Of a DNA stretch of 23,597 nucleotides, positions 1-8,677 are shown piece by piece; within the stretch, counting starts at the first letter, position 1; each line of letters begins with the position of its first letter. This stretch comes from Byssochlamys sp. IMV 00236 (lineage: Eukaryota > Ascomycota > Eurotiomycetes > Eurotiales > Thermoascaceae). A program made the position numbers and the translations under genes. The stretch spans positions 1 to 23,597 of the forward strand of contig MSJH02000327.1 in assembly GCA_001931875.2 (NCBI GenBank), written 5' to 3'. The notes below the pieces were generated by a model that saw only the letters and a program-made list of their open reading frames with translations, was not told the DNA's origin and searched no databases.

Positions 1-28
<28 letters not shown>
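1..28. repeat. Poly(A) run at left window edge
   Basis: There are 28 consecutive A's at the very start, just before the truncated aminopeptidase. Together with the 34-T run at the right edge this looks like an assembly break at a homopolymer, or an unresolved intronic tract. Confidence 0.9.
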
Positions 29-33
<5 letters not shown>

Positions 34-84
34 ATGCCTTAAGCCCATCCTTGTAATAACTTTTTTGCTTATTTAAACCTAAAG

Positions 85-1764
85 CGCCCCATCGTTACCC
101 GCAAATACGACTCTTCTTGGGACATGTTCGATTCACACATTTATCCTGGTGGAAGCTGGCGAATTCATATGCTTCGAAGACTTTTGGGCGAAGATGCATT
201 CTGGGCAGGCGTTAAACATTATGTTGAAAAGTATTCATGTAAAACTGTCCAAACAACAGACTTTCAAAATTGTCTAGAGGAAGCATCTGGTCTGAATCTC
301 ACTCGATTCTTTGATGAATGGATATACTCTAAGGGTTATCCTAAGCTTAAGGGGACATATGAATATGACATGAAGGCAAATGTTGTAAAGGTTACGCTGA
401 CTCAGACTCAAGTTGATGCAGATAACCAAATCCCTCTCTTTGCATTTGATGTGGATATTGAACTGACAACGTCAGAAAAGAAGACTGAGACTGTTACTGT
501 AACTTTTAACAGAGAAGATAAGGTTACTGCTATTATTGCATTACCCAAAGACGTTAAACCTGCTGCAATTCGAATCGACCCTGAGAACAAAGTTTTGTTC
601 GCTTTGGATATGTCTGCTGAACAAGATATTTTGATTGAGACTGCAAAAAGTGCTAAAGATATCACCAATCGTATCTGGGCATACTCAGAATTAATTAAAA
701 AGGCCACTAGACCTGCCTTAAAGGCCGTACGTGAGTTAGTTAAAGAAGAGCCATTTTACGGTGTTCGTGTCCGAGGTATATATCAATTTTTTAAAGCAAA
801 ACAACCTATATGACTAAACATCTATATTAGTGGCGGGTAAACTTGCCAAGTTGAATAGTACCTTGAGCATAGATATACTTGCAGATATGTTGACGGCAGA
901 GAAACATCCTTTAGCTCTTGCTCCCATTGTCGCTCAATGCAAAATACAGGACGATAGACTCCGTCAAGCGCTGATCAGCTTCCTTCAAAGAGAAAATCTC
1001 CCCTACATGTATGTATCTCAAATACGTCTAGATCTGCTACTAAGTTCATATTGTCAACTAGTGCCCATGGTAATGCTCTTACTTCTCTTGGATCTCAACG
1101 AAACCAAGATGATTTATCCTACCTGATACAAGTAGCACAAGATGACAGTAAAATTGGACAGCATGCTCTTGTTCGATCGGGCGCCTTGACAGGTAACCAT
1201 TCTGTTTGTCATTATTAACCTCATATGTAACTATTATTTTTTGTAGCTTTGGGTAAACACCGTAGTAAAAAAGCCTTTGAGTATCTTCTTGAGCGTGTAG
1301 AAAGCGATAAAGAGCCCCTTCGCGCTAAGCCATTCATAATCAAAGCTTTGGTTGAATCATCCCCCTGGCAAGAAGAACTTTTACAGAAACAAGTGAATGA
1401 GATACTACGTATGTGAATGAAAATTAGGACCCTGTCGTGTAACTCATACTTTTATATAGTCAAGCTGATAAGACACTTTGATTGTCAGGTACGCTCTGCC
1501 GCTGTTATTGGTCTCGTTAATCTGAAGGATAAGTCTGCGTATGAAGCTATCGAGTCCACTCGTTGTATGTATGCAAAAGATGATCAATCATGGATGAATC
1601 GTCAACTAGAGAAATTGAAAAATATTAAATCTGCTGGCGAAGAAGTTTCCAAGGAACTAGTTGAGAAACTTGAAGAACGTGTCAAAAAGTTAGAAGATGA
1701 ACTTTATGCAATCAAGGTTGAAAATGAAGTCAATTCTAAAAAATCTGAACAGGAAACCCAATAA
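85..1764 (+). CDS. M1-family zinc aminopeptidase, C-terminal part (5' truncated by window edge)
   Basis: This is the C-terminal half of a gluzincin (M1) aminopeptidase, a family that removes N-terminal residues from peptides. Proposed exons are 85-775, 831-1008, 1062-1192, 1247-1412 and 1473-1764; all junctions are GT..AG and keep one frame, giving 485 residues to the TAA. The first exon holds the family-typical segment around DSSWDMFDSHIYPGGSWRIH and RFFDEWIYSKGYPKL. A beta-rich domain follows, then a helical HEAT/ARM-like region (for example FDCQVRSAAVIGLVNLKD) and a highly charged C-terminal coiled coil (about the last 45 residues). The zinc site (HExxH..E) and the GAMEN exopeptidase motif would lie upstream and are absent here, so activity cannot be judged. 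The acceptor AG is at 83-84; bases 29-82 may be intron or part of an earlier exon. Assignment to M1 is firm; the subfamily is not resolved. Confidence 0.85.
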
Positions 1765-1954
1765 AGCAAATGGTGAATGAGCTTTTGTAACTGATTCTTT
1801 TTTTTTTTTTTGCTTCTTATAAACAAGATAAATAGCAATTGAAAGACTTCTAGATTAACAAACTAAACTTTTATTTGACAAATCAAAGTGTATATTGTCA
1901 TAGTTTACTATAGAAAAAATGGATAAATACACAATGATACCACATTATCGTCAC

Positions 1955-2559
1955 TTATGTTACCTGCTTCATAGCGTCCTTCTTTCCCTTGCGTTCAAGA
2001 ATAGCATTACGGCTCTTGTCCAACTTCAAGTTTGTGATAACAACCTTGGAAGCGCTAATGCCAATAGGAACAGTAGCACCGTTCACCTTTTCACGGGTGA
2101 CACGATCAATGTGAATAACCCACTTCTTACGGTAGACTTGAACAACCTTTCCTTCACGGCCCTTGTAGGTACCACGGACAACCATGACAGTGTCATCCTT
2201 GCGAACAGGAATGGAGCGAACGTTGTACTTTTCACGGAGTTCTTTGGATAAAGGTGAGCTCATGATCTTGCGACGAACATCGGAGGTGGCAGTGAAGTGA
2301 GCCTTTCTGCTCTTTCTACGGGAAGAACTGACATCTAACAAACAAAGAGGTTGAGTTTTATGTGTCTTTAAGAAAGTGGTGGATTATTATTCTTCATTAA
2401 TTAAAAATGAAGGTAGTGGCTGAGATGCATCCATACTGAATTCTGTCACTTTTATCTTTTCCCCTCTTCTCCTTCCATCCTTCATTTTTATATGTGCTGT
2501 AATAAAGAATAAAATCCATCCATCTATTATAAAGCATATTTACCAGCAGAGAATTTCAT
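1955..2559 (-). CDS. RPL26: 60S ribosomal protein L26 (uL24)
   Basis: Cytosolic large-subunit protein uL24, an early-binding KOW protein near the exit tunnel. Exon 1 (2559-2544, only 16 nt) encodes MKFSA and the first base of the next codon. A 209-nt intron (2543-2335) follows, then exon 2 (2334-1955), for 131 residues in total. Family landmarks are [11 protein letters not shown] near the N-terminus, [15 protein letters not shown], the KOW segment [21 protein letters not shown], and a lysine-rich C-terminus. The initiator was chosen because MKF plus the [11 protein letters not shown] block is the normal eukaryotic L26 N-terminus; starting inside exon 2 would use intronic sequence. The gene converges on the aminopeptidase (stop codons 190 bp apart). 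The intron is the longest clear one in the window and carries an inverted repeat (listed separately). A pyrimidine-rich leader lies just upstream of the ATG. Confidence 0.95.
2402..2490 (-). repeat. 12-bp perfect inverted repeat inside the RPL26 intron
   Basis: TAAAAATGAAGG at 2402-2413 is the exact reverse complement of the 12 bases at 2479-2490, with a 65-nt spacer. In the pre-mRNA these arms can pair and loop out about 89 nt between the 5' splice site (2543) and the probable branch region near 2355. Whether it folds in vivo is inference. Confidence 0.7.
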
Positions 2560-2585
2560 CTTGTGTTAGAAACGGATGAATATGA

Positions 2586-2606
2586 AAAAGGAGAGAGAGA
2601 AAGGAT
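2586..2606 (-). promoter_or_regulatory. Pyrimidine-rich leader upstream of RPL26
   Basis: Read on the minus strand, the stretch about 30-45 nt before the L26 start codon is almost pure C/T with alternating CT. Such leaders are common in ribosomal protein genes; the transcription start is not visible, so a TOP-like role is only suggested. Confidence 0.35.
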
Positions 2607-3010
2607 CTTTTGGGTATTGCTCTTCTTTTGCCCTTGGCTGTTCCAGACATACACTTTTTCCCCCTTCAGCTCTCACACACACTACTGCTCTGGTCCTTCA
2701 AGGTTCAGCATTTGTCCGGACCGAACATGTGACAATTCTCTATTTGATGCTGAGATTAAATTACGATCAATGCTTTGCAGCTACTCTTTTGGCTGCATTA
2801 ATCATGATGTAAAAGCATCAAGGCTTTACATGCCTAAGCTTTTACAACAAGTGGTTGTATGGTTTAAAATATGTTATTATCTTGAGAAAATACTTAATGA
2901 TTACTTGCAATAATAGAAAAAAAGTGAAAAATGTGTTTATTGTCTTTTTACAATTATGCCTGTAAATAAAGGAAGAAGAAAATGAAATGAAATACAGGTA
3001 CAATAGTTTA
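2607..3010. other. Spacer between RPL26 and the gene relic
   Basis: I see no credible gene here. It should contain the upstream control region of RPL26 (transcribed leftward) and the 3' flank of the relic at 3024-3635. Open frames in this stretch lack recognisable protein features. Confidence 0.5.
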
Positions 3011-3023
3011 ACTTTACATATTT

Positions 3024-3635
3024 TTAACATGTGTACTGAAATTGGTGCAAAGACTGAATCCAGTTGAAATAGGGTAATAAGGGATGATTTTCGTGCGCTT
3101 CCGTAAGACATTGAGTCCAAATCATGCGACCAGCATTTGTTTTGAATCTTTTGACAAATGTAATTTCGTCTGCTAATTGAGATGTTGTAAGAGGACTTTT
3201 GGTTCCAACAGGTAATTTTTCAGGAAATTTTAAATCACTTTCAGAGTCTGTGGATACATTGGATAGCTGCCTTTTAACACTAGTGTTGTACGTATGGCCT
3301 TTTTCAATTAAGCTTTCTGCCTTTTTGACATCAGGAATACCTGTTAAACACTTTTTACTTTGGTGAATGTCGCTCCTTGTATTGTTGAACCATTCACTTG
3401 ACACGACTCCATAGGTTCCTGCCGGTATATTTAATGGTGAATTCACTATTAGATCTACCACTTTTTGGTTTTTCAAGATTCTTTTTGACATCTTGTCCTG
3501 GTAAGAAAGCGGATGGTATTTCGAAAGTTAACAACTCGTTATATTATAGGAACACAGTTAAAAAAAAAGTGAATAAAACATTCCAAAAAAAAAAAAAAAC
3601 TAAATGGACATACCTTCAATGTCTAATTCGCTCAT
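3024..3635 (-). pseudogene. Frameshifted, internally rearranged gene relic (unrecognised family)
   Basis: A plausible first exon (3635-3614) encodes MSELDIEG with a good donor (GTATGT). The intron is 3613-3498. Exon 2 from 3497 then runs in frame for 33 codons (QDVKKNLEKPKSGRSNSEF...) and stops at a TGA (3396-3394). A second frame overlaps it and carries on from about 3410 to the stop at 3024 (VVSSEWFNNTRSDIHQSKK..., then a charged region and a C-terminal part with FVKRFKTNAGRMIWTQCL). The simplest reading is one ancestral gene with a frameshift near LWSRV/VVSSEW and probably an internal deletion after GIPDV. The order of motifs reminds me of a multicopy Mucoralean protein family, but I cannot name it. 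If the first exon is disregarded, a 155-residue open frame from 3491 could still be translated. Exon 1 and its upstream region are duplicated in inverted orientation at about 3983-4040. Confidence 0.5.
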
Positions 3636-4040
3636 TGTTGATAAGTGAAGACAGAAAAACAAAAGACTGACCACAAAATGCGTTATTCTTATAGATGCGT
3701 CATGCCCGATTTTCATTGATCCGTGATAAATTCATGCAATAAACCTGTTTTCTTATAAAATGGTGTTATTTTTAATGATGAACTCTCAGCATAATAAAGA
3801 GATTATTACAGACTCATCGGCAAATGCTTCTCTTGTACTTCAGTGTTGTACTTGTGTGGGTGTAGTTTGTCTAGTGCTGTTTGCTGTGCAAATTGAATTA
3901 CTTGCGTCACTAATTGTGAAAATGCTGTGCAGATGTGCTGTACAAATAGCAAAACCCGTATTTTTGCGTATGCGTAGTGTTTTTGGTTTTTCTTTCTTCA
4001 CTTATCAGCAATAAGCGAATTAGTCATTGAAGGTATATGT
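3608..4040. repeat. Imperfect inverted repeat, about 57-bp arms and 320-bp spacer
   Basis: Left arm 3608-3664 and right arm about 3983-4040 are reverse complements with about five substitutions and one 2-nt gap. The left arm contains the first exon (ATG AGC GAA TTA GAC ATT GAA G plus donor) and 5' flank of the relic on the minus strand. The right arm is the same unit on the plus strand, with the ATG changed to ATA. So it is either a head-to-head duplicate of a promoter/first exon or the terminal repeats of a small fold-back element. The spacer has no recognised gene. Confidence 0.75.
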
Positions 4041-4584
4041 ATATTGATAGTCAAACATTTCAACCAATGATCCAAACTTTTTACTACTTGCCAAAAGTTT
4101 CTACTGTATCTAAAAAAATTCTATTTTCAAACGCAAAACACTGTATAGAATGAATATAGCTTTTTAAATCAAAAAATAGTGAATATCTGTATTTGAATGA
4201 ACTGTCTAATAGCAAAAAAAAAAAAAACCTTGTCTGCGCAAATGCAAAGTCAATACTTTACTGAGGCTCCTTTATTTAAATCTGCTTTCTATCTTTTCTT
4301 TTTTATATTCATAATTTACGGAAATTTATGTCAATTACAGTTCTTTTAGTTTGCTCAAAATAGTTGTAAAAATAGATTTGTCAAAAATGTTTTTACTATT
4401 CGCTTATAGATTATTTTATTTATTATTTATTTTGAAAAAGCAACCATGTTTTATTTTATGAAAAATAAGAAAAAAAAAGTAGAAGCAAATTTATTTATTT
4501 TTTGAAAATAAACTTTAATTTCCTAGACTGAAAGGATGTTGTAAATAGATATTTACTCTTGTTGCATTGGAAATTCTCCATAAA
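4041..4584. other. A/T-rich spacer without a recognised gene
   Basis: The stretch is strongly A/T-rich and includes a 14-A run (4214-4227) and TTTATTTA-type repeats near 4410-4500. No exon continuing the right arm of the inverted repeat could be found here. Confidence 0.5.
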
Positions 4585-5100
4585 TCAGTGAGGAGTTTGT
4601 AGAAAATCAGTAGATATACCATTCTATATATACAAAGTAAGTTTATAATCATATCTTTGCGCAGCAAACAAGCATTACCAGTCGGTCTAATAAGATCAAA
4701 AGTTGGACACGAGCAAGTTTGACATGGGAAAAATTGCCGATAAGGATGATTTCAGGACTAGTTTCAACATTGATTGCTACATCAACCTTACATTTCTGTC
4801 CAAGATCATTGAGAGACTGAGCAAATTCGGAGTGAAAATAAGAGCAAAATTGGTTAGGAGTTGGGTAGATAACCATCTAAGGTAAATTGGATCAGTCATT
4901 CTGTTTGTATCATAACATAGTATATTGCTTACCATGATAGGGTGAAAAGAGATTGTATCTTCAGAAGAACGAGGCATATCATTAGTGTTGGTTCCAGCAG
5001 CAAGGCAGATATAATTAGCTTCCACAGGTTCTTGAGAAGAAGACGGTATAAATTGCAAATTATCAATATTAATAGGAAGACAGAAAGATTGAATAAACAT
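4585..5100 (-). CDS. Short KH-like domain protein, probably a truncated copy
   Basis: Three exons, 5100-4933, 4876-4679 and 4623-4585, join in frame across 56-nt and 55-nt GT..AG introns to give 134 residues. The third exon is found only by splicing: it completes LLILLDRL with NGISTDFLQTPH before TGA. Residues about 85-125 (VDVAINVETSPEIILIGNFS, then HVKLARVQLLILLDRLNGI) resemble a KH-type RNA-binding alpha/beta fold as in fungal multi-KH proteins. I see no clear GxxG loop in it. Fungal relatives I have in mind are much longer, so this is either a small paralogue or a gene cut off after its first domain. The start at 5100 is the first ATG before the conserved-looking SFCLPINIDNLQF segment; an upstream in-frame ATG at 5181 would add 27 less convincing residues. 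Confidence 0.5.
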
Positions 5101-5216
5101 TTTAGGTACAACGAAACGTAAGAAACGAAAAGTAAGAGTAAAATGGTAATTTTCCTTGTTTGCTTCTTTATATTTATACAAATTTCCGTCTTCTCTTTTG
5201 CTTTTACATGAGTCAC

Positions 5217-5894
5217 TTATTTAAATCGTCCGCGGTGATATCTTTTAAAATCAAATTCATGCATGTCTGCTCACTTTCAGCCAGATACTGATTGCATTTT
5301 GTTGTGGTCTTTTGATCCTTTAAGAAAAAAGTAGTTGAGACACGAGTCAACGATATTTACTGGTGATTACCGGAAGTTTATAGACATGCCATTTTATAAT
5401 ATTACATAATGAACATGTTTTACAAGTATGTATTCTTTTGTATAGTTTATGCTCTTGAAGTCATTTTACTAACAAGATACTGTCAACTCTTTCAAGTACA
5501 TGTCAAAGTAGACTCTGAGCGGTTTCTAGAAACGACAGTGATTTAGATCTTGACTACGCTTTCTATAATTGAATACTTCAACTTTGAACTAAAGATTTAC
5601 ACTTTGCGTTATTCTCATTGCTAATTGTTGGAACTGTAGCTATTCTTATGTTGAAAAAAATGATTATATTTAACACCATTTTTAGTTCTCATCTTTTATA
5701 TATGTGCTGTTACCTTTTATGATAATAGTTTGATCATAAACTATAGAACAGTTGATCAACTATGATTTATGAAATGCTTTTGGGAAAAGGGAAAAATAGT
5801 CTATACGAGAGAGAAAGAAAGAAGTTAAACACCAATTTCAGGTACAAATAGAGATTGAACTCCAGCCATCAAAATTAAAAGTCACAGACTACAT
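5217..5894. other. Intergenic region between two divergent genes
   Basis: No gene is visible. The region lies between the KH-like gene (leftward) and the mitochondrial uL24 gene (rightward) and must hold both upstream regions. A small imperfect palindrome around TGATCA motifs occurs near 5732-5765. Confidence 0.5.
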
Positions 5895-5939
5895 ATGAAA
5901 AGCAAGCCCCCATTGATAAAAAAAATATTTCTATCCACT

Positions 5940-6692
5940 ATGCAAAGTTTTAGACACAGTGCTCTTAGTTCTCGTGTAGCTCCTAAACTCAAATCAGTAC
6001 ATCCCAAAGATAAACTCAAGCAATGGAATATTGTTACTGGTGACAAGGTCAATTTGCAGCCATTTCTGTCTTTTTAGTCATATTCACATGTTGTATAGGT
6101 TGCTATTATTGCAGGAAAGGACAAAGACACTATTGGTGAAGTCAAATCAGTCGATCGTAAAAACAACACTCTTATTATCGAAGGAAAGAAACTGGTATGA
6201 AGTAGCAATCGTGGTTTGAAATCTTTAACTCACTTTTGATCATCCATAGGCAAAGAAGCACGTACCACAACAACCTGGATTTCCAGACGGTATCTTTAGA
6301 AAGGAGATGCCCATTCACTATTCCAATGTCATGTTGCTTCACCCTGATACACAGTAAATAGAGAGCAAAAGAGAATATAAAAGAGAAAGAGAATAGACTG
6401 AAGCTAATCACACTGTAGGATGCCCACTCGTATCGATAGACGCAAAGTTGAAAAGACACTAGAAGACGGTCGAATTGTGTCTAAATGGACACGATTTGTA
6501 AAAGGAACAGATATTGAAATTCCCAAGCCTGAAAGAAAATATAATGATCAAGGAGAGGAACAATTTACAACAGCACCTGAGGACGTGCTTGCTGTCACAT
6601 ATAAACCAGATCCTACACAACCTCCTTTCCCATCTGAAATTGTCAGAGAACTTAGAAACATATACAAGAAGAAACCAGCAACAACAGCATAA
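5940..6692 (+). CDS. Mitochondrial large-subunit ribosomal protein uL24m
   Basis: Mitoribosomal uL24 (bacterial L24 type; called MRPL24 in animals and Mrpl40 in yeast). Exons 5940-6047, 6099-6194, 6250-6353 and 6419-6692 join in frame to 193 residues; the introns are 51, 55 and 65 nt. The KOW motif is built across the first junction (NIVTGDK / VAIIAGKDKDTIGEV). Further landmarks are KKHVPQQPGFPDGIF, the SNVMLLHPDTQ segment, then TRIDRRK and a hydrophilic C-terminal extension. The N-terminus (MQSFRHSALSSRVAPK) is basic and rich in Ser/Arg, consistent with mitochondrial import. An in-frame ATG at 5895 would lengthen it to 208 residues; I prefer 5940 for the presequence, but both are possible. 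It converges on the kinesin gene with 26 bp between stop codons. Confidence 0.9.
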
Positions 6693-6706
6693 GTGTGTAT
6701 AATAAT

Positions 6707-6723
6707 AATAAAAAGCTTTTATT
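6707..6723. terminator. Opposed poly(A) signals of two converging genes
   Basis: AATAAA at 6707-6712 on the plus strand serves the uL24m gene. AATAAA at 6718-6723 on the minus strand overlaps the stop codon of the kinesin gene. The signals are only 5 bp apart and face each other, so mature 3' ends must overlap. Function is inferred from the consensus. Confidence 0.5.
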
Positions 6724-8539
6724 CATCATCAGAACAAAGCTCTTCCTTGATTTTATCTTGTAAATGATGAATCACCGAAAGCTTCTTCTCTAAAAGACTG
6801 TTTAGGCTTGTAAGATAGCTTCGGTATTTATTGTAGAATTCAAGAGAGTCCATGGCAGCCGAATTGATATCATTCACCATTTCTTTTGCTATCTTTAGAT
6901 ATTCTTCACTCTCATGAATTTCTACCCAGTGTTGATCTAAAAATATTTTGATATGTTCCTTTGTTATTCGTCGAGGTTGTCCTTCTTCCTCTTCTTCTTC
7001 TATATCCATGGCTTCTGCATCTTCCACATGTGTATCCACTAACCTTGAATCAGATTCGCCTCTAAATTCTTTTATTCTATATTTTATCAGGAGGGGGAAG
7101 ACTTTTATGCATTATTTCTTTTTACCTATTTGCGTATCTCAGCGTATTCAATGTATGATCACTATTGGACGAGTTGGGTGAAATGGTTGCGATCATACAT
7201 GTCTTGGAATTTCCTATAAAGGAGTCACGGAGAACCATGGTCAGCTTACTTCCACGAAACGAAGCATGCTTTTGATCTTGATCTAGCGCTCTAATACACT
7301 CTTTTAAAGCAAGTAGACTTCTATTGATTTCAGCACCTTCCATTCTCACTTTTGCATCTGTGTTATGGCCTCTATCCGTGCCTCGTTCACTACCGGCAAG
7401 ATCAATAAAGTTTAATTTGCCATAGGGTTTGTTATTAGTGCTCTGCTTTAAGCAAATCTGCAAAATGGCATGCGATCTTGAAGAGGATTGATTTGTCATT
7501 GTTTTATTTGTTGTTCGTTCTCTGCTTCCAAAACTGCAAACTTCCATCAAGGTATCTACATCATGAACACGAACTTCCTTTAGGCCAGCTATCACTACAT
7601 TTCCTTTTCCATCATCTCTTGGTATCAGCTTCTTTCGCTTGTTAAGTAAATCATATAAATGACCTTGATATATTTCGTAATATCCAACCCATACAGCCAA
7701 GTGCGCATAACGTCCTTTATTCAGCAATCTAAATATATCCATCACTGCCAATGTGTATAAGCCGTGCTTGGGATCGAGCATGGTGTATGTTTTTCCTGAC
7801 CCAGTTTGACCACTAATATGTTGATTAGATATAGCAATTGAGTATATAAAGTGTTATTACAATGCAAAACAAGTTGATTTGCCTCCTTCAAACATATAAT
7901 CTACAAGTGGCCTTGTTGTCTTTTGATAAATCTATATATACAGTATTGAGTCTCCTAAGGGGTTAAATATACATTTATCACTTACTGTGCGATTGGATAT
8001 GTTGCTATCAAAGACATTGTCAAATGTGAAAGAATGAGGTTCAACATACTGTGTAAGATCAAGCTTTACTCTATTCATTTTGAATTAGCCAAGCTTACTG
8101 TATCCTTTTTTGATGTTACTCACTTCGGTTCCAAGATGTCAATTGTTCTCATACCAGACATTTGTGCTATATCCTTTTCCTTGGCCAACATTTCACTTTT
8201 GTTCAGAGGTCGTTTCCGCACACACACACGGATTTTTTGATCGGCTGTTTGCATCATTGAGGACGGTGTGTTTGTTTCTATAGTTGATATCGATCGTTTT
8301 TCTTTGGAAGCTATGTATTCTTCTAATGTCATATTCGCATACTGTCGACTGATTTCATCCGGTGTTCTCCGTCTTGGCGATGGTACCTTGTTTTGACGAT
8401 GAATGGCTTTGGTTCCTGATCTAGCGATAGGACTTCTCGTAGGACTTGCACGTTGTACAGGGCTTCTTAAAGGACTGTAAGGCTTATTATATACATTATT
8501 TGTCCTGGACAAAAGACGCTGTGGTGAATGTGGTGGCAT
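6719..8539 (-). CDS. Kinesin-13 family microtubule-depolymerising motor (KIF2/MCAK type)
   Basis: Kinesin-13 motors use ATP to strip tubulin from microtubule ends. Exons 8539-8124, 8070-7986, 7931-7861, 7812-7126 and 7076-6719 join in frame to 538 residues; introns are 48-54 nt. Residues 1-100 form a Ser/Pro/Arg-rich N-terminus with CDK-like sites (SPTR about 32-35, SPRR about 54-57). The internal motor starts at about 101 (QKIRVCVRKRPLNKSE). ATP-binding elements are the P-loop GQTGSGKT (192-199), switch I NQSSSRSH (298-305) and switch II DLAGSERG (328-335). The class-13 helix-4 motif KECIRAL is at 361-367. Loop 2 reads K-L-D (141-143) where the class usually has K-V-D. The P-loop is preceded by FAF rather than FAY, and the stretch between GKTYTM and HGLY is short. 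The C-terminus is acidic with a coiled-coil-like region ending EELCSDDE. It lies 138 bp downstream of the GDS gene on the same strand. Confidence 0.93.
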
Positions 8540-8677
8540 CTTTTGATTTAAACAATGGTTTATTGATTGATCGCGTAAAAAATGAAAAAAGAGGGGAAAA
8601 AAAAAAAACGCGTCAAATGGTCCGCTCGGGACAACTCAATTCGTTTAAATGCCAATTGGTTTTGATCATTATTATAA

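Noticed and set aside
408..707. 99-codon minus-strand frame inside the aminopeptidase gene
   Set aside because: Antisense shadow of a conserved M1 exon.
2335..2543. snoRNA inside the RPL26 intron
   Set aside because: Ribosomal protein introns often host snoRNAs, but I found no paired C (RUGAUGA) and D (CUGA) boxes and no H/ACA layout.
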